Source: Actinomycetes bacterium (GTDB lineage Bacteria; Actinomycetota; Actinomycetes; Propionibacteriales; Nocardioidaceae). From it: a stretch of DNA of 37,235 nt. The position numbers and the translations under genes were made by a program. Under the pieces are notes generated by a model that ran no database searches, had not been told where the DNA came from, and saw nothing but the letters and a program-made list of their open reading frames with translations. Shown piece by piece: positions 24,781-32,915 of this stretch (the stretch's first letter is position 1; the number at the start of each line of letters is the position of its first letter). Where the stretch lies: positions 1 to 37,235 of the forward strand of contig JAEWOG010000022.1 of assembly GCA_023460975.1 (NCBI GenBank), in the 5' to 3' direction.

Positions 24781-25248
24781 TCAGGGTGTGTAGCGCACGC
24801 CGCTGGGCTGGCACGACTCTGTGCTGGCGGCTTCGCTTGAGACGCATCCGCCGTCGACGAGTTCCTGCTGGCCGAGGGTCTCGGGCAGTTCGACGTCGTA
24901 GGAGACTGCGTTGTTCCCCTGGCAGTCAGCCGAGCTGGGCTCGCCTGGGCTGACGGTGAAGGTGATGACGACCTGGGTGTCGGTCATCTCGATGTCGGGG
25001 TCGTTAACGGTGCCGGTCTCGCCGTTGTTGCAGCCAAGGCGGGTGACCTCGACGGCGAACGCGGTGGTGTCGGAGACGAGGGCCTGGTCTTTGGTGAGGT
25101 CCCAGATGGCTTCGGCTTGGTCGTGGGACGGGCTGCAGCCACTGGAGAGGGCCGCCGACAAGGCGATGATCGCAGAGGTTCGAATCGCCAAGTCTCGTCT
25201 GAGCGTCCGCATGACACTCGGACGGCGCGGGCGAACGCGAGGTTGCAT
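24781..25248 (-). CDS. putative lipoprotein of unknown function
   Basis: This 155-residue protein has an arginine-rich N-terminus, a hydrophobic stretch at 24-35 and a lipobox LSSGC, so Cys38 would be lipidated. The exported part has four further cysteines (in RLGCNNG, SADCQGN, GGCVSSE and ESCQPSG), probably two disulfides. The start at 25248 has GGAAGGA upstream. A second Met at residue 13 would give a more typical signal length. A surface lipoprotein inside a conjugative element could act in entry exclusion or mating; that is inference. Confidence 0.7.
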   Translation of the reverse strand: MQPRVRPRRPSVMRTLRRDLAIRTSAIIALSAALSSGCSPSHDQAEAIWDLTKDQALVSDTTAFAVEVTRLGCNNGETGTVNDPDIEMTDTQVVITFTVSPGEPSSADCQGNNAVSYDVELPETLGQQELVDGGCVSSEAASTESCQPSGVRYTP

Positions 25249-25464
25249 GGGCGCATCCTTCCGAGTGGGGGCTCAAGCGCGGGCGCTTCGGAGGTTCATC
25301 GGCATGCTCTCATTCGGGAGACACACCCACCCATCCTTGGCAGATCCGTGCGCCCGACAAGCGGCGGACTGACGCACGCCAAGACGCCCCTGAGATCAAT
25401 CGTCTATCGGCCGAACTATGCACTGTGTCGCAACGGCGGCCACGACAGATCGCTTCTAGACTGC
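25249..25464. other. 216-base intergenic region, composition border
   Basis: This separates the lipoprotein gene from the stop of the DUF262 gene. The sequence becomes less GC-rich from about 25300 onward. I see no gene, no clear hairpin terminator and no convincing promoter. Confidence 0.4.
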
Positions 25465-27045
25465 TCAGTCGCCGTGACCCTCATAGTCTCGTTCACTGAA
25501 CTCCTGGAGCGCCACGTCCTGCAAGCACTCCACAGCCACGAAGTCGATCGCCGCCTGTAAGCGCCTCTTTAGAAAAACCGGGCGGCGTGCCTCATCGGTC
25601 AGATCTACATCGTCTTCAGAAAAGTCTGCGGGAAGGAACTGTCCCGGGAGACGCTCCCCATCTTCTCCGACCAGAGCAAATCCAAGCGTCAGAAGGTGAG
25701 GCGAGATCTCGCCGCCTTCTCGGACGTCCCTGGCGATCAACGAGCGCGGGTTTGGATCCGCGATGTCTAAGTCGCTACCGGCGTTGGTCGACGCACCAAG
25801 AGCGCATAACCATGCCCGATGGAGAGCGCCAGCCGACTGTTTCGTGCTCTCTTGAAGAATTCCCCAGTCCACAGAGAAGGGCGTCGCATCTCGATATCGA
25901 CCCGAATTCAGATTCTTAAAGTCTGCCACTGCGACTGTGTTGGAGCCGACGGCATACCTGGATGTTAAACACGCTTGCCAAAACCAGCGCTTCAAAGGAA
26001 GAAAATCATCAGTCGGAACGTGGTCGTTCCAGGTGTGGGCTGCGATCACGATCGCGAGACTCTTGTATGGGAGCCACTCTTGCGACAGTACCCCGAGTTG
26101 CTCTCTTGCGAAACGAACAGCCGCGGCCAGGCTCTTGGCGGCGTCTTCCCAGTAGTCATGAATTGACGATGGAGTAAGATCTAGAACCGCGGACGCGCGG
26201 ACATCGTCCAGCGCTCTCAATGCGATAACCTGCAACGGAGCAAGGCCGTCGTCACCGTAGAACTTGTTCAGTTCAGGAAATCGTCTCCGAGCCAGATCCC
26301 ACTTCACTCGGAGATTGAAAGTGGGCGTAAACGACTTCGCAACCATAAGGTCGAAGGCTCCGAGTTGCTGGCCGGTCTTATTGACACGCTCAAAAATTCG
26401 CGCGACGGCGGCTGGATGCGTTTGACGCGTGATACGCAATGCGGGCATTCGATAACGATAAAGGCCCGCCAAGCGCTCCCTGTAGATGGTGGTCAACTCC
26501 TCGTAGTCTGGACTTGATGGAGCGACCGCTTTGTCGCGCCAAGCGAAGAACGTAGAAGTTGATCGAAGGGCGCTAACCGGCAAAAGTCGGGCGCCCACCT
26601 GCGAGGCGGGGTCAGGGAAATGGGCGTCCCACGCGTGTCTTTTGTAAGTCCTCAGGGCATCGTCCACCGCATCGATGTCGTCCCAGTCCAAGTCCGGGGA
26701 AAACTGAACGGCATGCACAGAGTCACTTCGGTCGTACAGTGCGGAATAGAGCGACGTAAGCCTCTGTTGACCGTCAAGAACTATAGTCTCGGGAGTATCA
26801 ACGATTTCGGGAGCGAACTCGAACGCACGCGGGTCGTAAAAGTCGCGTGTTTCGGCATCGCCTTCGATGAGCAGTAGACTACCCATAGGCCAACCGTTCA
26901 GCACCGTTGCAAGCAGCTTGCGGATATCGCCGTCGCTCCAGTCAAAGTCACGCTGAAAGTTTGGAAGGGCGACAATTCCGCTGTGAATCCCCTCCAGCAA
27001 CTCGATGAGATCCGGATCGTCAATCGTCGTGGTTCGTTTCGCCAT
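25465..27045 (-). CDS. DUF262 (GmrS-N/ParB-like) domain protein, candidate defence nuclease
   Basis: This 526-residue protein belongs to the DUF262 family, the N-terminal domain of GmrSD-type modification-dependent restriction enzymes, which has a ParB/sulfiredoxin-like fold and NTP-dependent activity. The family signatures are present: LPNFQRDFDW at residues 27-36, the DGQQR box at 91-95, and FERVNKTGQQL near 218-228. The C-terminal half is helical (RWFWQACLTSRYAVGSN). I see no DUF1524 HNH nuclease motif, so this is a solo DUF262 protein. The start at 27045 has an excellent site (GGAGGAG); a start at 27069 would overlap the upstream gene without one. The gene is distinctly less GC-rich than its neighbours and lies 1 base from its membrane partner. 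Confidence 0.88.
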   Translation of the reverse strand: MAKRTTTIDDPDLIELLEGIHSGIVALPNFQRDFDWSDGDIRKLLATVLNGWPMGSLLLIEGDAETRDFYDPRAFEFAPEIVDTPETIVLDGQQRLTSLYSALYDRSDSVHAVQFSPDLDWDDIDAVDDALRTYKRHAWDAHFPDPASQVGARLLPVSALRSTSTFFAWRDKAVAPSSPDYEELTTIYRERLAGLYRYRMPALRITRQTHPAAVARIFERVNKTGQQLGAFDLMVAKSFTPTFNLRVKWDLARRRFPELNKFYGDDGLAPLQVIALRALDDVRASAVLDLTPSSIHDYWEDAAKSLAAAVRFAREQLGVLSQEWLPYKSLAIVIAAHTWNDHVPTDDFLPLKRWFWQACLTSRYAVGSNTVAVADFKNLNSGRYRDATPFSVDWGILQESTKQSAGALHRAWLCALGASTNAGSDLDIADPNPRSLIARDVREGGEISPHLLTLGFALVGEDGERLPGQFLPADFSEDDVDLTDEARRPVFLKRRLQAAIDFVAVECLQDVALQEFSERDYEGHGD

Positions 27046-27046
27046 A

Positions 27047-27883
27047 TTATGCTCCTCCGCCGGGCACATCGTCCACGTTGGCCAAGCGATCTAGGAAGCG
27101 GGATAAGGAATCCGTAATCGGTTCTCGATCGCCAGGTGAGAATACCAAGAGTACTGGGTCATCATTGCTGGGCTCGTCCTGGACGGTCGCGATAAGCCAT
27201 GGGCCACAACGGATAAGCAACCCTTGATGGGAGAGGTTCGGGGCCGGCAGGATCTCGAGCTTCGACCCTTTTTCGTCACAGCGAGCCGATCTCCAAGCTT
27301 CTCCCAGCTCATGCATTGTGTCCTTCGTGAATTCGCTCGAGGGGCCGTGAAGGCGAACGAGTTTCTGGTCAGCCCTGGCCGCCTTTCGAAGCGATGCCCA
27401 GACGCCGCTGTTGAACAGCAATCCGGGGGTGCCAATTGCCATTTCTACGGGATGGTTTCCCGAAAGGTATTTGCTCCAATTGACGTCCTGCGCAGACCCG
27501 ATGAATTCTAAGCCGGAGTGGTGGACGTCTGCACTGAGTCGTGCAACATTGAGGATGTCCCGAACGTAGAGAGGTTTAAGGATCCACTCTGTGATAAGCA
27601 GCGCGCCGGCAATTGAAATCGCCGCGGACGAGAGTGACATGCAGAGTGTCTCGAGCCACCTCTCGTCGGTCACCAGTGCAACGATGAGCAGCGCCACTCC
27701 GGCGACTGCGCTGATCCCACCCCAAGTGAGGATGGCACCGCGCAAAATTCGATCAGAGTTGGCATCTATACGTCGATCCATACGATCTTCGTCCGTCCTG
27801 CTCGAGACATCAAAATCAGTCGCCACTCTAGAAGGTGATCGCGTCATTTGTGGCCGCGTTCTCCGACTGTTGCTCTGCTGCAC
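27047..27883 (-). CDS. two-helix membrane protein with unknown cytoplasmic domain, DUF262 partner
   Basis: This 278-residue protein has a polar N-terminus (1-47), two hydrophobic helices (about 49-71 and 79-99) separated by a short loop, and a cytoplasmic domain of about 170 residues. That domain alternates strands and helices: VEMAIGTPGLLFNSGVWASL, KLVRLHGPSS, then LEILPAPNLSHQGLLIRCGPW. The pattern recalls a degenerate phospholipase-D-like fold, but no HKD motif is present and I do not assign it. The GTG start at 27883 has GGGAGGG only about 1-2 bases upstream; the Met at residue 13 is an alternative. Its stop is one base from the DUF262 start, so the two are almost certainly made together. 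Confidence 0.7.
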   Translation of the reverse strand: MQQSNSRRTRPQMTRSPSRVATDFDVSSRTDEDRMDRRIDANSDRILRGAILTWGGISAVAGVALLIVALVTDERWLETLCMSLSSAAISIAGALLITEWILKPLYVRDILNVARLSADVHHSGLEFIGSAQDVNWSKYLSGNHPVEMAIGTPGLLFNSGVWASLRKAARADQKLVRLHGPSSEFTKDTMHELGEAWRSARCDEKGSKLEILPAPNLSHQGLLIRCGPWLIATVQDEPSNDDPVLLVFSPGDREPITDSLSRFLDRLANVDDVPGGGA

Positions 27884-28064
27884 ACCCTCCCGTTCATCTA
27901 GCGATTATGGTGACGAGCGGTGCGTCAGTAGATCGCAACTTAGCTGGTTCTGTCTCCAGACGTTCTGTAATCCGAGCCTCGATCTCAAAATTTGGACGGT
28001 CTCTCGGTGTTCCTTCTGGGCGCGTACACATGCTTCTAAGTGGGCGGAAGGCAGCGGTCCCGTC

Positions 28065-29780
28065 CTACCGGGAATGCCACGATCGCAGGCGAGCCACGAT
28101 GGGTGGGGCGGTTCGCAGCAGCACGAGGCCGGTGCCGAAGGGGAGCATGCGGATCTGCTCGGGCGGCATGATGTGACGCCGCCGGGTGGACCGCTGAATC
28201 GAGCGCGCGCCGTTCTCGTTGATCGTGACAGTGTCGTTGGGGTCGTCGCGCTCACCGATGAGGACGGAGAGTTCCTGCAGGTCTTTCGACGCGGAGGCGC
28301 CGCCCAGGATGACCTTGACGATGGATGCGTCCCAGATGGTGCTGGCTGCGTGCTCGCCCCATTTCGCTCGTGCCTGGGAGAGCGATTGGAGGACGGGCAT
28401 GGTCGTGATCCCGGTGCCGCCGCCCTCGGCCATGAGGACGGGGAGCGATGGGAGGGGGGCGAGGTTTCCGATTTCGTCGAGTGCGAGCAGGAGTGGTGGG
28501 TCGAGGCGGGTGCCTGGTGATGCTGCTGCGAGGTGGCGTGCGGTTTCGGTGAGGTCCTCGACGAAGGCTGCGACGAGGGGCCAGGCGGCTCCTGCGCCGG
28601 CTCCGGTGGCGAGCAAGTAGAGCGTGCCGTTGTTGGCCAGAAAGGTGGTCGGGTCGAACTCGTCGCCGGGCGAGGGGCTGACGGCGTCGAGCACCTTGGG
28701 GTCCGCGAGGGACGCCATGGCCTGGGAGACGGCCATCCAGATCGAGTCGCGGGTGCGGGGGTCGGAGTTGATCATCCCGTGGAGGGAGTCGGCCCAGCCG
28801 AGCGCGGCGCCGCCGTGGCTGGCGAGGATGCCGACGGCGTCCATTGCTGCTGTCGCGGAGAGTGACCACTCGAACAGCACGCGGGTGGGAAGTCGGTCGA
28901 GAGCTGCGGCGTGCAGGAGGGCTTGGATCGTGGCGCGGGCGCGGCCTTCCCAGAAGCCACCTGATTCGGTGCCGCCCGCCGAAAGGCCGGTCGATGAGGC
29001 GAGCCCGGTGGCGCGGATCATCGCGGTCAGTGGGTCTTCGCAGCCTCGGATCGGTGACCAGCGCACGCCGACGTCGCGTGAGTCGGTGAGGCCGGCGGTG
29101 AGGCGCTGGGGATCGAAGACTGCTACCGGCCCGACGTCGCGACGTTCTCGGATCGTGGCCGCGAGGTTGTCGGGGCGCGTCGAGGTGGTCACGACCGCAC
29201 CTGGGGCGTCGAGGATCGCGTTGACCACCAGGTGCAGGCCCTTTCCGGACCGTGGCGGGCCGATGACGAGGATCGAGTCTTCGACCGAGGCCCAGATGCC
29301 CCGGCCGTGGCTGGTGCCGAGTAGGTAGCCGACGTCGCGCGCCGCGGGGTGGGTGAGCGATGGCCGCAGCGTGCGGCCTCGACGGAGGAGCGCCTTCTCT
29401 GATGCGGTGTCGTCGATGTCGCGTCTGGTGGCAGTGCCTGCGATTCGGCCGGGGCTGTGGGCACTGCGGTGTCGCCCCCGCGCGACGAGCACCCACCCCG
29501 TCCACATCAGCTTGAAGAGCAGCGCAACCAGAACGAATACGCTGCACCAGTACGCGAGTGTCGAGAGGCCTGGGGTGCCCAACGCGGCCCCCGGCGTACC
29601 CGGTTGAACCAGTACGCGTGACCCGGCCGCCACGCCTTCAGAGGGTTGCCTCGCACCGGTGGCGACGGCGGCGATTGACCCGGCCGCGCGCAGCAGCAGC
29701 GCGAGGGCGAAAACCCCGCAGATCGCGATCAGGGCGGCGTTCGTCAGGGTGTCGTCGAGCGACTGGCCGCGGGTGTTCAT
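28065..29780 (-). CDS. type IV secretion coupling protein (VirD4/TraD/TraG family)
   Basis: This 571-residue coupling ATPase links the DNA-relaxase complex to the conjugation channel. Two N-terminal membrane helices lie at about 14-38 and 72-98. Walker A is GPPRSGKG (about 174-181) and Walker B is LLLALDEIGN with Asp435/Glu436. A TraM-recognition-type C-terminal half follows (TMPVLQSLSQARAKWGE). The ATG overlaps the stop of the 155-residue gene upstream (ATGA). It is the clearest conjugation gene here. No relaxase or VirB4 homologue is visible in the window. Confidence 0.93.
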   Translation of the reverse strand: MNTRGQSLDDTLTNAALIAICGVFALALLLRAAGSIAAVATGARQPSEGVAAGSRVLVQPGTPGAALGTPGLSTLAYWCSVFVLVALLFKLMWTGWVLVARGRHRSAHSPGRIAGTATRRDIDDTASEKALLRRGRTLRPSLTHPAARDVGYLLGTSHGRGIWASVEDSILVIGPPRSGKGLHLVVNAILDAPGAVVTTSTRPDNLAATIRERRDVGPVAVFDPQRLTAGLTDSRDVGVRWSPIRGCEDPLTAMIRATGLASSTGLSAGGTESGGFWEGRARATIQALLHAAALDRLPTRVLFEWSLSATAAMDAVGILASHGGAALGWADSLHGMINSDPRTRDSIWMAVSQAMASLADPKVLDAVSPSPGDEFDPTTFLANNGTLYLLATGAGAGAAWPLVAAFVEDLTETARHLAAASPGTRLDPPLLLALDEIGNLAPLPSLPVLMAEGGGTGITTMPVLQSLSQARAKWGEHAASTIWDASIVKVILGGASASKDLQELSVLIGERDDPNDTVTINENGARSIQRSTRRRHIMPPEQIRMLPFGTGLVLLRTAPPIVARLRSWHSR

Positions 29781-30244
29781 GCCAGCTGCTCGAACTCGGC
29801 CACGGCAGCGGACGTCATTCCGACTAGAAGCAGCTTGGCCCCGCGCCTGCCCAGGAGAGCGGGCGGAAGCGTCAGGGATGTCTGCCCGGCGCCGTCGGCT
29901 TTCTGGGTGCAGACGACGTACGCGACGACGACTTCCTCACCCGGGTGGAACCCGTGGCCGTGGAGGCCCAAGTGAGTCACCGGCGACGGAACGTCGACCT
30001 CCCGGCTGGTGCCTGTTGCAGACGGGGGTGTGGCGATGTCGGCGTAAGTGGTGCCGTCGGCTTCACGGATCTCAACGCGAACGGCGGTCCCGAGTTCGGT
30101 CGTGATTGCATCCAGCACCGGCTGGAGGTCGCCGCGCCCCAACGCCTGATCGCTCCGGTGGGGAGTGCCGTCGACATCGACGGTGAGGTGCCCGTCAGGG
30201 CTGATGTTGACGTGGACGGCGCTGAGTACGACTGGGATCTTCAT
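29777..30244 (-). CDS. element protein of unknown function (155 aa)
   Basis: This 155-residue soluble protein is predicted to be mostly beta strand. It has an N-terminal block VVLSAVHVNISPDGHLTVDVDG and a C-terminal block GEEVVVAYVV, with no signal peptide. It overlaps the ArdC stop and the coupling-protein start by 4 bases each, so all three are made together. I recognise no family. Its location suggests a regulator or accessory factor of transfer. Confidence 0.7.
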   Translation of the reverse strand: MKIPVVLSAVHVNISPDGHLTVDVDGTPHRSDQALGRGDLQPVLDAITTELGTAVRVEIREADGTTYADIATPPSATGTSREVDVPSPVTHLGLHGHGFHPGEEVVVAYVVCTQKADGAGQTSLTLPPALLGRRGAKLLLVGMTSAAVAEFEQLA

Positions 30245-31320
30245 AGTCCCAGCCCCGTCGCGTCGCTGCGTACGCCGGTGGCCACTGCCGGTCTCCGGTT
30301 TTGGTAGCTGAACGCCTCGCGGTCGAGGCCGGGTGGATTGCCGTCCCCGATCTTCTGCGTGTCGAGCTTCTCAAGGATCCCCAGCGCAGCGCTCCTGACG
30401 CGTTCGGCCGTCGACTGGACGACCTCGAGTGGTGTCTTGCCGGGGATGCTCGATGCCCACGTGGAGACGTACGGGATGGTGTAGGTCGACGTGTCGAGGC
30501 CGTGGGAGGCGCCGACCATCAGGGCGATGGACTCGGCTTCCACTTCCGCGATGCCGCGGTGCAGGGTTGCGTCCGCTGCGGGTTGCGTGGACATGGCGCC
30601 GTCGCGGGGAGCGTGGAGCAGGCAGTGCCCCAGTTCGTGGCTAAGCGTCTTGACCTGGGCTGCGTCGTCCATGTCTATGCGGATCGACACCTCGCGCGTG
30701 AGGAAGTCAGTCAGCCCGTTGGCTCCACCGATCGTGGCGGCTGAGGAGACCAGTCGCAGTTCGAACCCCAACCCGGTGACCTGATCAGCGAGGCCATCCC
30801 ACAGCCCGGTCGGTGCCTCGCCTCGGAGCAGGGATGGCGTGGGGAGTTCAGGCAACGGGTCACCTGTGGTCTGAGAAACGTCCCACACGTGAGTCGGTTT
30901 GAGACCGATGAGTTTCGACCTCACGCTCTCGCCGAAGCCGGGCTTCTCGCCCCGCGCCAGGCGGTGCCACGACGCAGGGTCGGTGGGAGTCGCGGAGGCG
31001 AATCTGGCGGTGACGGGTGCGAGGATGCCGTACCCGTGCTGGCCCTTCTCGACGTGGCGGCCCAGGGAGAGCCACTGGTGGAACCCCGCGACGTACGTGG
31101 GAGTTGGGGCGGGTACGCGTCCTTCGGTGTACGCCGCGTGGTGCTGGGCGTAGATGAGCATCGTGTTGTTGAAACTGCGGGAGCGGAACTGGGCCGCGAA
31201 CTCCAGCGCACGCTTCCAGTCCTCGCCAGTGACAAGTGCCGCGACGGACTCACTCAACTGTTGGTGGAGTGCCTCCAGTTTCGCCTCGCGCGCCGCATTT
31301 CCGGGAACTTGAGTGGTCAT
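30241..31320 (-). CDS. ArdC-type antirestriction protein with zinc metallopeptidase domain
   Basis: This 359-residue protein has the ArdC architecture. The N-terminal single-stranded-DNA-binding domain contains SFNNTMLIYAQH and GFHQWLSLGRHVEKGQHGYG (about 49-98). The ImmA/IrrE-like metallopeptidase has HELGH at His228-Glu229-Leu-Gly-His232, and the likely third ligand is a Glu near 261-263. ArdC proteins are carried by conjugative elements and protect incoming DNA from host restriction. It leads the ArdC, 155-residue, coupling-protein operon. The ATG at 31320 lacks an obvious ribosome site. It marks the last recognisable gene of the element on this side. Confidence 0.88.
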   Translation of the reverse strand: MTTQVPGNAAREAKLEALHQQLSESVAALVTGEDWKRALEFAAQFRSRSFNNTMLIYAQHHAAYTEGRVPAPTPTYVAGFHQWLSLGRHVEKGQHGYGILAPVTARFASATPTDPASWHRLARGEKPGFGESVRSKLIGLKPTHVWDVSQTTGDPLPELPTPSLLRGEAPTGLWDGLADQVTGLGFELRLVSSAATIGGANGLTDFLTREVSIRIDMDDAAQVKTLSHELGHCLLHAPRDGAMSTQPAADATLHRGIAEVEAESIALMVGASHGLDTSTYTIPYVSTWASSIPGKTPLEVVQSTAERVRSAALGILEKLDTQKIGDGNPPGLDREAFSYQNRRPAVATGVRSDATGLGL

Positions 31321-31434
31321 GACGCAGTGCCTATCTCTAGAGCCGCAACTTTCTGACCGAGGTTCATGCCTCGCAGGTGCGCTCCGCCCGCCGCCGCAAC
31401 GGACTTACCGCTTGTCGAGAATTCTGACGAACCA

Positions 31435-31487
31435 TCATGATTCCTGACACTTTTGCAGTATTCTTGATGCATGGTCATGATTCGTGA
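31435..31487. promoter_or_regulatory. paired TCATGATTC(C/G)TGA sites upstream of recombinase
   Basis: TCATGATTCCTGA (31435-31447) and TCATGATTCGTGA (31475-31487) are direct repeats with a 40-base period. The first contains the palindrome ATCATGAT (31434-31441). They lie just before the recombinase start in a locally AT-rich patch. They could be operators for the HTH protein or recombinase-binding sites at the element end; both are inference. Confidence 0.5.
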
Positions 31488-31499
31488 AGCTGCGGAGTG

Positions 31500-32589
31500 A
31501 TGAAGCTCGCTGCGGTTCGGAGTGTCGGAACTGCCAGGGGCTGGCGGTCCGAGGAGGATGCTGCCGACTTCGAGCAGGAGATCATCGACCAGTACGCTCT
31601 CGCGATGGCTGCCGCCGGGCTCAGCGATGGCTACATCGCGCAGTCCAGAGCAGTCGTGTTCGAGTTCCGTCACCATCTCGACGTCCCGCTGTGGCAAGCA
31701 AGGCCCTCCGACGCGGACGCTTTTCTGGCCGGGCTACGTCGGGCTGGGTTGGCGGTCACGACGCGGGCGAGCAAGGCGGGCGCGATCGCGCAGTTCTACG
31801 ACTTCGCCATCGCCCGCTACCAGGGCGACATCAATGCGCTGACCGATTGGGTGATCGAGCAGCCCGTCGACGAGTACAACCGGCAGTCGGGCTCGTCGCT
31901 GGGCAAGGTCCGTGTGCCTCCGTCCGATGCGGAGATCGGCCGGCTCTTCGGCGGGTGGGCCGCCTCGCTCCAAGATGAGCGACGTTATCTGCCCGCCGCG
32001 AGGAACTACTTCGCTGCGTCGCTCTGGCGCAGGGTCGGGGTGCGCATCACGGAGAGCACGAAACTCGACATCCGTGACTGGCGGCCCGATCTCGGGGCGC
32101 TGGGTAAGCTGCATGTCCGGTTCGGGAAAGGCTCGCGGGGACGAGGGTCGAAGCAGCGTCTGGTGCCTGCGATCAACGGGGCGGACAAGCTCATCGACTG
32201 GTGGCTCGGCGATGTGCGACACCGCTTCGGCCCCGACTGGGACAACCCGGATGCCCCGATGGATCCCGTCCGAGCGGTTCGACCACGAACTCGGTCGTTC
32301 CTGGCGGGCCAGCGACGACGTGCTCCGGCGAGGCCTGGCCCGAGCGACTGAGCGGTTCCTGCCCGCCTGGGCCGACGGACGGATGACGCCGCATGTGCTC
32401 CGCCATTACTGCGCGTCGTCGCTGTATCTGGCGGGCATGGACTTGAAAGCCCTTCAAGAGCTGCTGGGGCACCAGTGGCTGGCGACCACGACGCAGTACA
32501 TCCACGTCCCGGGCGAGCACGTCGAGGACTCGTGGATGCAAGCCAACCAACGGCTGGAAGACCGATTCGAAGGGATGACCACGCGATGA
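31500..32589 (+). pseudogene. tyrosine recombinase/integrase, interrupted by a frameshift
   Basis: The gene encodes a tyrosine site-specific recombinase. Its N-terminal core-binding domain and first catalytic Arg (Arg182 in VGVRITES) are in the frame starting at ATG 31500 (or GTG 31497). The rest, with HVLRHYCASSLYLAG, LLGHQW and the nucleophile Tyr in TTTQYIHV, is in the +1 frame from about 32263 to the stop at 32589. The break lies at about 32256-32270, between DNPDAPM and PSERFDHE, so one extra base there explains it. Without it the protein would have 362 residues. As written, catalytic residues are split over two frames; a sequencing error or programmed shift cannot be excluded. The stop overlaps the next ATG, as in an intact operon. 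Confidence 0.85.
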
Positions 32590-32915
32590 AATGGAACCTG
32601 CGAGTCCAGGCCGCCGAGCGCGGCATCTGGAAGTCGGCGGAACTGCGGCGGATGCTCGCCGACGCCGGGCTAGAGATCAGCCAGGGCAAGATGTCCGGGC
32701 TGTGGACGGGCACGCCGACCACGATCCGGCTGGACGATCTCGACGTCATCTGCCATGTCCTCGGTTGCGAGCCGACTGATCTTCTCGTGCCCGAGCCCGA
32801 GAAAGTCCGAGCACGCAAGCCCGGCACCCGTCGGCGGGTAGAAGCGAATGGGAGCACGAATATGGTCGCGCCCCGGTTCGGTCCGAAGAACGATCGGCCG
32901 CCGCCGCCGCTATGA
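32586..32915 (+). CDS. small Cro/C1 (XRE)-type helix-turn-helix protein
   Basis: This 109-residue protein has an N-terminal HTH of the XRE class: NLRVQAAERGIWKSAELRRML, SQGKMSGLWTGTPTTIRLDDL and ICHVLGCEPTDLLV. A basic, Pro-rich tail without a clear fold follows (about 65-109). The start is fixed by the ATGA overlap with the recombinase stop, and its own stop overlaps the next ATG. Wedged between two recombinase-related genes, it probably regulates the module or acts as an accessory DNA-binding factor, like the small third protein of Tn554-type elements; this is inference. Confidence 0.83.
   Translation: MKWNLRVQAAERGIWKSAELRRMLADAGLEISQGKMSGLWTGTPTTIRLDDLDVICHVLGCEPTDLLVPEPEKVRARKPGTRRRVEANGSTNMVAPRFGPKNDRPPPPL

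Noticed and set aside
27046..27069. Upstream start for the DUF262 gene at 27069
   Set aside because: The GGAGGAG site is correctly spaced for the ATG at 27045, and the longer form would overlap the upstream gene without a ribosome site.
31497..32589. The recombinase as the integrase of the tRNA-Val element
   Set aside because: It is 11 kb from the tRNA, on the opposite strand, and coupled to the HTH and zinc-ribbon genes, so it belongs to a separate module.
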